In this document: one piece after another, positions 1 to 8,691 of the stretch
How the letters are laid out: each line of letters starts with the position of its first letter
How positions within the stretch are numbered: position 1 is the first letter of the stretch
Assembly: GCA_016098155.1 (NCBI GenBank)
Contig: JAAAJB010000475.1
Span: 1 to 27,700 of the forward strand
From: Actinomortierella ambigua
Taxonomy: Eukaryota; Mortierellomycota; Mortierellomycetes; Mortierellales; Mortierellaceae
Direction: 5' to 3'
DNA: 27,700 bases
The notes under the pieces: generated by a model
The model's database searches: none
Told to the model about the DNA's origin: nothing
The model's input: the letters and a program-made list of their open reading frames with translations, nothing else
Translations under genes and position numbers: made by a program

Positions 1-1340
1 GCGCACAGTTCAACCTCGCGCTAATGTACGATGTTGGACGAGGAGTCGAGCGGAGTGACACAGAAGCAGTCAGATGGTACACGAAGGCAGCAGAACAGTG
101 GCATGAAGTAGCACAGTTCAACCTCGCGTCGATGTACAAAGAAGGACGAGGTGTCGAGCGGAGCGACATTGAAGCGGTTAGGTGGTTCACGGAGGCAGCA
201 GAACTAGGGCATCAACGAGCACAGCTCAGCCTCGCCAGGATGTACATAGTAGGACGAGGTGTCGAGCAGAGTTACAGTGAAGCGGTCAAGTGGCTCGCGA
301 GGGCAGCAGAACAAGGCGTTGATAACGCACAGTTTTGCCTAGGGCTGTTGTGTATGGTAGGACGAGGTGTCGAGCGGAGTTTCAGTGAAGCGGTCAAGTG
401 GTTAACGAAGGCAGCAGAACGAGGGCATCAACAAGCACAGTTCCACCTCGCGTCGATGTACATAGTAGGACGAGGAGTCGAGCAGAGCGACATTGAAGCG
501 GTCAAGTGGTTCACGAAGGCAGCAGGACGAGGGCATCAAGAAGCACAGCTCAACCTCGCCTTTATGTACAAAGAAGGACAAGGGGTCGAGCAGAGTGACA
601 TTGAAGCGGTCAAGTGGTTCATGAAGGCAGCAGAACAAGACGATGATGTCGCACAGTTCAACCTCGCGCTAATGTACGATGATGGACGAGGAGTCGAGCA
701 GAGCGACACGGAAGCAGTCAGATGGTACACGAAGGCGGCAGAACGAGGGCATGAAGGAGCACAATTCAGCCTCGCGTTGATGTATGAAGAAGGGCAAGGT
801 GTCGAGCAGAGCCACATTGAAGCAGCCAAATGGTACAGGAAAGCAGCGGAACAAGGGCATGAAGTAGCACAGTTCAACCTCGCGTGGATGTATGAAGAAG
901 GGCAAGGTGTCGAGCAGAGCGACATTGAAGCATACAAGTGGTATATGAAAGCAGCAGAACGAGGGCACAAGGTAGCACAGTTCAACCTCGCGCTAATGTA
1001 TATGGCAGGACGAGGTGTCGAGCAGAGTGACATTGAAGTGGCCAAGTGGCATACGAAGGTAGCAGAAGGAGGGCATCAAGAAGCACAGCTCAATCTCGCC
1101 TGGACGTACAAAGAAGGACAAGGAGTCGAGCAGAGTGACAGTGAAGCGGTTAAGTGGCACATGAAGGCAGCAGAACAAGGAAGTGCAGACGCGCAAATTA
1201 GCCTTGGTTCGATGCGCGACGAAGGCCGTGTAGTCGAGCAGAGTGACGCCGATGCGACCAAGTGGCACACTAGAGCAGCGACACAAGGACACGTGGAGGC
1301 ACAGCAAATGCAGAGAGGGAAGAGGAGCCGGATTGAGTAA
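1..1340 (+). CDS. Sel1-repeat (SLR) protein, 3' part
   Basis: The frame is open from base 3 and ends at TAA 1338-1340, so the gene enters the window already in progress and its true start lies upstream; the ATG at 24 is internal to a repeat. The protein is about twelve back-to-back 36-residue units (108 bp each). Each follows the pattern AQFNLALMY-x2-GRGVEQSD-x-EAVKW-x2-KAAE-x-GH, the signature of Sel1-like/TPR-related repeats. Such arrays fold as alpha-helical solenoids that act as protein-binding scaffolds; in yeasts they occur in Hrd3 and in chitin-synthase activators. The last unit decays into a short basic tail ending KRSRIE. No signal peptide, membrane segment or catalytic domain is visible in the part present. 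An upstream domain (for example a kinase, a known fungal fusion) could exist outside the window. Partner and pathway are unknown. Confidence 0.9.
   Translation, partial: AQFNLALMYDVGRGVERSDTEAVRWYTKAAEQWHEVAQFNLASMYKEGRGVERSDIEAVRWFTEAAELGHQRAQLSLARMYIVGRGVEQSYSEAVKWLARAAEQGVDNAQFCLGLLCMVGRGVERSFSEAVKWLTKAAERGHQQAQFHLASMYIVGRGVEQSDIEAVKWFTKAAGRGHQEAQLNLAFMYKEGQGVEQSDIEAVKWFMKAAEQDDDVAQFNLALMYDDGRGVEQSDTEAVRWYTKAAERGHEGAQFSLALMYEEGQGVEQSHIEAAKWYRKAAEQGHEVAQFNLAWMYEEGQGVEQSDIEAYKWYMKAAERGHKVAQFNLALMYMAGRGVEQSDIEVAKWHTKVAEGGHQEAQLNLAWTYKEGQGVEQSDSEAVKWHMKAAEQGSADAQISLGSMRDEGRVVEQSDADATKWHTRAATQGHVEAQQMQRGKRSRIE
3..1298 (+). repeat. Coding tandem array, 108-bp period, about 12 units
   Basis: The phrase gcacagttcaacctcgcg or a close variant recurs every 108 bp (near 3, 111, 219, 327, 435, 543, 651, 759, 867, 975, 1083 and 1191). 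Units resemble each other at DNA level as well as protein level, including synonymous positions. Units 1 and 7, which are 648 bp apart, are especially close. Later units (11-12) are more divergent. Confidence 0.9.
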
Positions 1341-2325
1341 TGACAATGTAGTCAATTTGTAAATCCAGTTCAGCTGTCAAAGGCATCACTGCATGGGTGA
1401 GAGTGTGAGCCTATGAAGCTGTGCCCTATTATTTGCTATTCACATACACGAGGGAGGCTACATATGCCCATATAATGATAGTTGATCTGGAATTGTCCCA
1501 TCATTGTTAATGCCGAAGGCTGCCAGTGATATTGGTTAGGGTTTTCCTGGGGCACGTTTACAAAACCTGCTTTATATCACTCTGTTATTGATGGTCGAGG
1601 AAAGAGTGGTGTAAAGCTGCAAAGTGTCTTGATTGAAGTCCCAGCGAAATCGGTCTATCAGAAAAGAGCAACTAGCCGAGTATTCGACTGACAATGAGTC
1701 AAAAGAGGCAAGGACGAGAGTATGCAACTGGTCTTCGCTTTCAGGGTTGGAGTTAAGCCAAAATGTATGGTCTACGATGACACAAACATTCTTTCTATGA
1801 ATCTCAAGGTTTCTTTGCTATGTACTGCACTAAGCTATTCAGATATTTCCTCAAGATGCACCAATAGTGGAGTGCAAATGATTCAATCAGCCTGCCTGTA
1901 TTTTATTCTTTTCGCGGCACGTACTTGCTCTTGGCGTTGAGCCCTACTCCCTGGTGCCCTTCAGAAATCTGCTGCCTGCTAGCGATGGTTTAGTAGGCGA
2001 CGCTACTTGCACCATGCATGGATGCGCTTATCCACCCAGGTATTCCTATATGATACGCTGTCAAAATTGACACAAGGTAACTTACCGAAGGGCCACTACG
2101 TAGTCGATGACACACCTCTGCTACAAGACAGCTTCAGAAACAGGGCGCTTTAAAACCTCTGTAGTTGATTTTATTTTAAAATACACCATAGTCGAGCTTG
2201 AAAAAAGAGCAGAAGTCGGGGCAGAGTTGTTCTTCGGTCAGCACAGCAGTCTGTTGGACTCTTTCCTTCAGCCAGGAAGGGAAAAAAAACTATAGGCATT
2301 ACCGGAAAAAGAAGTACCAAAGACT
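1341..2325. other. Intergenic, no convincing gene
   Basis: This is the gap between the Sel1 gene's 3' end and the 3' end of the protease on the other strand. Open frames of 62 and 72 codons occur at 1722-1940 and 2107-2295, but they lack recognisable domains and codon regularity, so I do not annotate them. Both neighbouring genes terminate into this stretch, so it should contain two 3' untranslated regions. Confidence 0.6.
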
Positions 2326-3623
2326 TTAACCGAGGGTGTAGACCAGACGGTTGGGGGCACCCTGTAAGTTGCCGACAACGACGTTGGGGGTGGCAGTTGC
2401 GATCAGCTTGTTGAAAGCACCCTGGGCGGTGAGGATGGGAGTCTGGGACAGGTACAAGGCAAGGGCACCCGAAACATGAGCTGCGGCAATGGAGGAGCCG
2501 GTGAGCTTCAGGCTGGCATCGGGGTTACCAATCCAAGCAGAGGTGATCTGGAAGCCAGGGGCGAAGGCGTCGATGCAAGGGCCCAGCGAACCAGAAGCCA
2601 AAACCTGGTCAAAGTCATTGGTAGCAGCGACAGCAAAGACGTTAGGGGCACCAGCGGGCGAGGTGTTGCAGGCAGATGTGGCGCTGTTGCCTCCAGCGGC
2701 AATCAGGGGGATGTTGTCATTGAACAAGCGCTGAGCAGCAGCGTCGATCGCCGAGGACTGGCGTCCACCGAGGGACATGTTGACCACGCTTCGACCGATA
2801 GGGGCATTGGCACGAACCCAGTCCATACCTACCAAAGGAACAGCGAGGTTACAATGATGGATGCATGAATGAGTCAATCCAAGTTAAGATTTCTACTTCA
2901 ATACCACACGTCACCTTGTGATACCAAAAAAAAAAAAAAAAAAAAAAGATGTTCCTTGGACGTACCAGCAATCACACCAGAAGTAGTGCCGGAGCCTTGG
3001 GCGTTGAGGACCTTGACTGAGATGAGCTTCACCTTCTTGGCCACGCCAAACAATTTACCACCGATCACGCCAGCAACGTGGGTACCATGGCCGTTCTGAT
3101 CCTCATCGGGGGTGCCAGGGAAAGCATTGAAGCCAGGAACGGCACGGCCATTGAAGTCATTGTGGCCAAAGTAGATACCGGTATCCAGCACGAATGCGTT
3201 GATACCATCGCCGGCCACATCGGGGAAAGGGTAGATACCCACGGTCAAGTCGCGAACCTGCTGCGCGACACGAATGAGACCCCACGAAGGGGGGTTGTAC
3301 TGAATGGCTAATGCTTCGATAATCGAGTCCTGCTCGACATATTCGACCTCGGCCAAGGCCAGCAGCTCCTCCAGGGCAGCATTGTTGGCGGTGACCGCGA
3401 AGCCAGAGACTTGGTTGTACTTGCGTGTGATGGTGGGCAACTTGCCACCACGGCTATTCTGGCGACGGGCAATCTCATTGAACTTGGGGACGATGCCTTC
3501 AACGGACGTGCCTTCCTTGAGGATGACGACATACGAGTCGGGGATGGGCGTGCCGATACTCTTGATGAGCGGGGCAGCGTGGACAACAGCGACGAGGATG
3601 GTAAGAACGATGGTGAACTTCAT
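2326..3623 (-). CDS. Secreted subtilisin-like serine protease (proteinase K type, S8)
   Basis: Two exons, 3623-2966 and 2828-2326, give 386 residues. The intron 2829-2965 has donor GTACGT and acceptor GGTAG, and splits the Gly codon in VIAG|MDW. Residues 1-16 form a signal peptide (cleavage probably after VHA). Residues about 28-102 are an inhibitor-I9 type propeptide (DSYVVILKEG ... YVEQDS). The catalytic domain follows with the triad Asp147 (VLDTGI), His179 (NGHGTHVAG) and Ser332 (TGSSIAAAHVSG), plus oxyanion Asn267 (AAGGNS). The usual Pro after the Ser motif (GTSMAxPHV) is Ala here. By family knowledge this is an extracellular endopeptidase that matures by removing its own propeptide, used in nutrient scavenging or against host cuticle. 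Total length matches fungal proteinase K/T precursors (about 370-400). It runs against the Sel1 gene and has its own TATA-like box upstream. Confidence 0.93.
2926..2947. repeat. A22/T22 homopolymer inside the protease intron
   Basis: Twenty-two consecutive A on the + strand. On the coding strand it is a T tract that begins about 18 nt after the 5' splice site. It accounts for the run of Phe seen if the intron is translated. Confidence 0.95.
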
Positions 3624-3695
3624 GATTTAGAAGAGAGGGCCGGTGTTGTGGGAAGAGAAGTCGATGTGAAGGGGCGATGAAGAGGATGAAAGGGT

Positions 3696-3702
3696 CTTTA
3701 TA
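3696..3702 (-). promoter_or_regulatory. TATA-like box of the protease gene
   Basis: On the minus strand the sequence reads TATAAAG, about 75 bp upstream of the protease ATG at 3623. Spacing and sequence suit a core promoter element; this is inferred from the motif only. Confidence 0.5.
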
Positions 3703-5013
3703 CATTCATTGAGCTCAAGGGCGCGTTGTGGGCTGATTTAGCTTTTCCACGATCGTTGTTGTCCTCGAGGTTGAGTAATCGTTCAAATTTTCCCCCTGAA
3801 AGATATTCCATGCTTTGCTCATTGGATAACACATGCAAGATTGATGTTTGTTGATATTTTGTGAGGAATTCGAACATAGAAGGCAAGGCAAGCCTGATGG
3901 CGTCGTGTACCAAGGGATAAAGACACAGCAGTGTTCAAAACACAAAAAGCAGTAAATGCCACGTCGCTGTCCTTTATCCATTCCAAACGCAAAGGTCATC
4001 CTCAATTGTTTGCAGCCGCTGTTTAATGTTGACCTGCTCGTTGATTCGTGATTGTGTCACCCCTCATTCCAGAAGTCGAAAGGTTGTTTGGCGTTATTTT
4101 TTTGATACTCAGCTCTGTCCAACGACACATGTACTTTCAACCATGTTTGACCAACAGGGGTGCATTATTTTTTTCTCATAGGATCCTGCGATCTGGAGAG
4201 CCAAAGTCTTCTTACCTAGTTTCTCACAGTGTGGTGAAGCCCTGCCTACAAGATCTGTATTCTATGCGTGTTTTTTTCAAGAATGACACAAAGGCTGAGA
4301 CAGAACATGGGTCACTGCAGGTTAGACCCGAGTAGAGTGACGAGCAAAACCGCAGATGCAACAAGGACGAAGAGAGGGAGAGGTGCGGAGGGAAATTACG
4401 GCGTGAGGAACACAAATGTACGTTTTTACAATTTCAAACAGTGCAAACATCCGTGTGCCTGCATTGTTTGGGAGCTCGAAAGAAAAACACGCAACAAATG
4501 TTTCTCGTGCTTCCTTACCCAGGGCACGGCACGGCGTGAGAATCGTTTTTTGAATAGGATTGGTGCAGGGGCGTGTGATATGGTAGTACAAGGTACACTT
4601 CATCCTCATCAGGTCTTTCGCTCCTCACAGGGCGATTGACGCCATTGGAAGAGAGGTATGAGCAAACGAATGACAACCGAAGTATTGAGGTGCGGGCTGT
4701 TTTTTGTTCCTGGGGTAAGGGTCCCATTAGGCACGAATGCGCGTCGACACAGCACTGAACTCACATTTTCGACTACGGGCCGTTTTAAACTAGCGGTACA
4801 AAGGGTAATCTGCGCTCTGCCAGGGCCTGCCCATACCTGGCAGGGTCCTAAATGACAAACCTTGTGGCTGCAGTGCACTGAACCTTCATCTGCGAGTAAC
4901 GGTCCAAACGGTTAAGTCTGCATACACGCGCAACATTGAGCTGTCATTTTTCTACTAAGAGCTGTATTTTTTTTGAATCAGCGGTTGTTTTATTGGCTGC
5001 TACATGGTATCAA
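3703..5013. other. Intergenic, no convincing gene
   Basis: The protease upstream region and the 3' flank of the Rrp17-like gene. Several frames of 60-120 codons exist on both strands (for example 4268-4639), but they overlap each other and show no domain, so none is called. One perfect small inverted repeat lies at 4817-4843. Confidence 0.55.
4817..4843. repeat. Perfect 8-bp inverted repeat
   Basis: CTGCCAGG at 4817-4824 and CCTGGCAG at 4836-4843, separated by 11 nt. It could form a short hairpin or be a palindromic binding site; no function is evident. Confidence 0.5.
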
Positions 5014-6179
5014 TTACCGGCCGCCTCGTCCGCCCCTGCCGCCCCTGCCACCTTTGCCACCTCTCTTTCCTCCTGCATCTCGACCACCTTTCTTGCCGCT
5101 CTGCTTGATCTGAGTGATCTTACGGTTGATTTTGTTTTCATAGCGGAACTTCTTTGTCTCCTTCTTGGCTTGAGCTTTACGCGTGCCCTTGGCTGAAGTG
5201 GATGACGATGCTGGGAATTTTTCATCGTCAACGTCTGATCTCTCTTCCTCATCCGAGTGGTCGCTGTCGCGTTTCCGCTTCTTCTCTAACCGTGAGGGGT
5301 TGTTCATAGGGAGGCCAAAGGTGTCCTCCTCGTCGTCCATGTCCTCAATGACCGTCACCGTCGTCAAGCTCGTCTTTGTCTTGAACTGCGACTGTTTGGG
5401 CTGTTTCGCGTCGTCTTCCTCCTCCGCTCCTGGTTGCTCATCATCTGAAAATACGGTGTTCTCCTCATCACTCTCTGCCTCGCCATTCCGTCTCTTCAGT
5501 TCTAATAGGAGTGAAAAGAAAAAAAAAGAAGAAAAAAAAAGCGCGCAAAGAAACATACACAGCAGCAGTCAATTTTGTGCATCATCATGTTAGAAGGTCT
5601 TTGAAAATGCTTTCAACTCAACTGCACTCAGCGCCAAACTACAACCCAAATTCCATTTGCTTTGGTCATACCCTTGCGATACTTTTCGTATTCTTGAAGT
5701 TTTTGATCCTGCAGCTCTTTCCGTGCCTCACGCGCCTACACAGCAACCACAGGAAGTCGAGAGTATTCAATGTTAGTCCAAAGTGAAATCTCCAAAAACC
5801 AGAGTCGAGCCTGTGTATTGAAATCCATTGCACGCAGTCCCCGAAGAGTACATACAGCCTTTCGAGCTTCCAAGCGTTCCTCATGCTCCTTCTTCTTTGC
5901 AATTTCGCGAGCTGCATTCTGACGTGCCACCTTTCGTTTATGGAATCCAGTCAAGTATTCCCTAGAAAATAGAGTTGTACTGGTTAGCTTATCCGTATCT
6001 GATACCGTTGCCACCAAAAATTCAGCCAGTATCAATATGCATGGAGCATTTTGGGTAGGGATAGGGCCATACTTTCTCTTCTCGATGTCAAAGTTGATTT
6101 CGGCTACCTGCTCCTTGCGAGCCTGTCGCTTTTTGGCGTAAACGGCCTGACCAGCAGACAGGAGCTGTGCGTTATCCAT
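5014..6179 (-). CDS. Rrp17/NOL12-family nucleolar rRNA-processing protein
   Basis: Four exons: 6179-6073, 5961-5856, 5735-5672 and 5501-5014, giving 254 residues. Introns are 5962-6072 (GTATGG..CTAG), 5736-5855 (GTATGT..GTAG) and 5502-5671 (GTATGA..TTAG); every junction keeps frame. After a short N-terminal basic segment comes the family hallmark KEYLTGFHKRK (residues 36-46). A long charged helix rich in KKKEHEERLEARK and REARKELQDQK follows (to about 97), probably coiled coil. Then come acidic Ser/Asp/Glu stretches and a basic tail with GGRGGRGGR repeats. Known members (yeast Rrp17, about 235 aa; human NOL12, about 213 aa) act in the nucleolus in 5' end processing of pre-60S rRNA, with RNA binding or 5'-3' exonuclease activity. 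The RGG-like tail suits RNA binding. The gene is divergent from the F-box gene at 6719. The assignment rests on motif and length; a nuclease active site cannot be confirmed here. Confidence 0.82.
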
Positions 6180-6718
6180 GTGTAGAGTGTAGGAGAGGGG
6201 AGGTAAATAGTAGATTGGTGGAGAAATGAAGCGATGTCTAGCTGTTGACTAGGAATTAAAGAAAACAAACAATGGATGTGTCAGGTTGCTTGCGGGCGAT
6301 AGTGCGGGTAGAAAGTCAATGGCAAGCAATGGTAACAGCAGTATGCTGCAAAGGGAAGTGAGGGGAAGCAATGGAGGACACAATGCCTATTTTTTTTTTT
6401 GCTGTTGTTGATCAGGTGTGTGGCTTGGAGGCTGCCTAACCTCTCTCAGCCAGCCTTTCTCCGCTAGGACGAATTTGCCAATCCTGATATATATTGTTCC
6501 CACATCAATATATTGTTTCCTCGTCCGAACAACACGTACAAGCAAGCTTCGAGGAGCCATACTGCGAGCAACGAAGAAGTCGCCACTCAATAGCTAAAGA
6601 AGCACATGACTGGAATCAAGGCTCCTGCAAAGGACACGCCGGGGATGTGTTTGTGAATGTAACACAAGGTGAAAGAGGCATCGTGTACCAGCCCCACTTT
6701 CTTCTTTCACCACCAACC
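6180..6718. promoter_or_regulatory. Shared divergent promoter region (Rrp17-like / F-box gene)
   Basis: About 540 bp separate the two start codons. It contains a T11 tract at 6390-6400 and a TATATAT element at 6488-6494, about 225 bp upstream of the F-box ATG. The tract is in a plausible place for nucleosome exclusion. An open frame reaches back to 6494, but only through a non-ATG codon, so this part is treated as leader. Confidence 0.5.
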
Positions 6719-8506
6719 ATGCCTTGCATTCTCGACATTGCCTTCATCCCTCACATTGTGCGCGACATTGCTGCACATCTTTCCATCGCCGATGTAAAAA
6801 GATGCTCTCTCACCGGCCCTGAGCTCTACGAGGCCTTCTCGCCATTCCTCGGGACTTCTCTCACCATCAGTCGCGACATTGAGGCCATGTACAGGCAGCG
6901 TATCCTCACAATGGTCCTTGTGAAGCGCGGTCGTTTTATCCGCGCACTCTTCATTGATACGATTGACCTCCCTTTGAATGTTCTTCAAAACGTGACCAAC
7001 CAATGCCCTGCCGTCACTCGCTTCCATTCAAATGTTCTCGCTGTGCCCTTGAACAGGCGTGTGCAGGCCACATTTGATTATCTGGCCAGACTCTCCGCCC
7101 TGGAGCGCGTGAGTTTCACCATCCATGATCTCTTCGTGGCTTTTCAAGACCGACTCGTCCCGTCACTTCTCCGTCTAACTATGGTGACTGACCTCCGCCT
7201 GGAAAAAGGGACATGGAGCTCTCAGGGTGTGCTTGATCTGCTGGAGCAGCTTCCGCGACTGCAAGTGTTTCATCTACAGGCGCAGAAGATGGTCCTCAAT
7301 CACGCCGTGGAAGTGTTCAACAGGAGCGACCGCCAATATCCAAATCTCAACGAGCTTGCTTTGGGATCCTCCTCCGTAAAAGGAAACAGCGGTCCCTCAA
7401 TGGAGAGTTTCCTACTTCCACTCTGGCAGAAATGCCCTCACCTGGAGACCCTGTGGATATGTGGCTCCTCATACACCGTCGCCCGCTCCACGTTACCTCC
7501 GCTTTGCGATTTTCTCCGCCAAACGTCTTGTTCCTCTTCCGCTTCTGCCTCCTCCGCTTCTTTTCCGAAGATCAGGAATATTCGGCTCTTCAACGACCGT
7601 TATCCACACGAGGCAATTGCGGAAATCGTGGACGCTCTTCCAAATGGCCAGCTTCGACAGTGGGAGTTGTTGTCCTCCATCTCTCCCTGGGACGCGGTTC
7701 CCGTTCATTCATGGGGAGAGCGTCTAGTACAAAACCATTTTAGCTCCCTGGAACACGTCGAGTTGACCCGTGGCACTCTTTACAACGAAGACTGCCGCCA
7801 TACATGGGTACCAACGCTCTTAGAAAGCTGCCCGCGCCTTCGCGTCCTCCGGGCCCCTGCAAAAGTGGGCATGAGGGGCACGGGTCATGTTCAGCGAATG
7901 ATCTCGCTGGACATCCGAGCAGCGGTCCAAGTGACATGGGCGTGTCGCGACTTGGAAGAACTCGACATACCGATCGTGGGCGCATGTCTGACCTGGCCTC
8001 ACGACCGATGTTGGGACTACATCAGCAACAGGTACTTGCCACAAGGACAACATGACAGTCTCTGCGAATCTTATCATCGACGGTTTTTCTGTCAGCTCAG
8101 TCGCTGTCGCAAGATGCGCCGGTTCTCGATGGGCTATAACGATCGGCAAGGGTTGGTGGACAATTTTCCTGACGAGACGTGCCATTCGTTGCTCAATCAT
8201 GACGATTGCGCGCCTTATACGCAGTCGGACGATGCTCTGCCATGGACGCTGGGCAGTGGTCTAGAATTTCTTGAGACATCGTGGAAACAGCTCGAGTACT
8301 TAGGCCTGGCTTGGACGACGCATCGTGCTGGGATGGACGAGCTCCAATGGATGCTTCAGCACTGGCCACGGCTGAAGCAAATCGACGGGTTCTGGAGGGT
8401 GTGCGACTATGTCGACAACATCGATCATATTCTTTTCATGGACATGCATCATCCAGATGTCAAGTTGCACAACATTGTGCCCAGATGCGGGACCAAGGAC
8501 CCGTAG
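6719..8506 (+). CDS. F-box-like/leucine-rich-repeat protein (Mortierella-type), 595 aa
   Basis: Single exon, start ATG 6719 in the good context CCAACCATGC; upstream in-frame sequence has no ATG back to 6494. The first about 45 residues resemble an F-box: IPHIVRDIAAHLSIADVKRC followed by an FSPFL segment. The rest is an irregular leucine-rich solenoid with repeated L-x2-L-x-L blocks (LPRLQVFHLQ, CPHLETLWICG, CPRLRVLRAP, CRDLEELDIP). It ends with LGLAWTTHRAGMDELQWM and HWPRLKQIDG, a C-terminal style I associate with the large Mortierellaceae F-box family. F-box proteins bind Skp1 in SCF ubiquitin ligases, with the LRR part choosing the substrate; substrate and expression are unknown here. A Ser-rich patch sits near 7530-7560 within the LRRs. 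A canonical AATAAA lies about 95 nt past the stop. Confidence 0.85.
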   Translation: MPCILDIAFIPHIVRDIAAHLSIADVKRCSLTGPELYEAFSPFLGTSLTISRDIEAMYRQRILTMVLVKRGRFIRALFIDTIDLPLNVLQNVTNQCPAVTRFHSNVLAVPLNRRVQATFDYLARLSALERVSFTIHDLFVAFQDRLVPSLLRLTMVTDLRLEKGTWSSQGVLDLLEQLPRLQVFHLQAQKMVLNHAVEVFNRSDRQYPNLNELALGSSSVKGNSGPSMESFLLPLWQKCPHLETLWICGSSYTVARSTLPPLCDFLRQTSCSSSASASSASFPKIRNIRLFNDRYPHEAIAEIVDALPNGQLRQWELLSSISPWDAVPVHSWGERLVQNHFSSLEHVELTRGTLYNEDCRHTWVPTLLESCPRLRVLRAPAKVGMRGTGHVQRMISLDIRAAVQVTWACRDLEELDIPIVGACLTWPHDRCWDYISNRYLPQGQHDSLCESYHRRFFCQLSRCRKMRRFSMGYNDRQGLVDNFPDETCHSLLNHDDCAPYTQSDDALPWTLGSGLEFLETSWKQLEYLGLAWTTHRAGMDELQWMLQHWPRLKQIDGFWRVCDYVDNIDHILFMDMHHPDVKLHNIVPRCGTKDP

Positions 8507-8599
8507 TGATATTCACTTTTGCTGTAGTTGTGATGTACTTCATTTTGATGGGACGAAAACGATGTGGATTGTTATCGAACTATGGGCGGTACACCTGGA

Positions 8600-8605
8600 A
8601 ATAAA
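8600..8605 (+). terminator. Poly(A) signal AATAAA of the F-box gene
   Basis: AATAAA occurs 94 nt after the TAG at 8504-8506, in an A-rich context. It fits a fungal 3' end signal; motif-based. Confidence 0.5.
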
Positions 8606-8691
8606 ACCGCTCGCGTGAAATGCTCACGCTTGGAGAAATACATACCATCACACGTTAACGAATATCGTCCGGCATTTTGATAGGGGTATGA

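Noticed and set aside
402..1355. Long antisense open frames under the Sel1 array (for example 536-1045 and 993-1355)
   Set aside because: They are periodic mirror images of the 108-bp repeat with no independent domain; shadows of the coding strand.
4817..4843. Inverted repeat as an intrinsic terminator
   Set aside because: Nuclear fungal genes do not use bacterial-type terminators, and no T run follows.
5183..5593. 136-codon Ser-rich frame on the + strand
   Set aside because: It lies opposite the acidic exon of the Rrp17-like gene; the poly-Ser simply reflects Glu/Asp codons read on the other strand.
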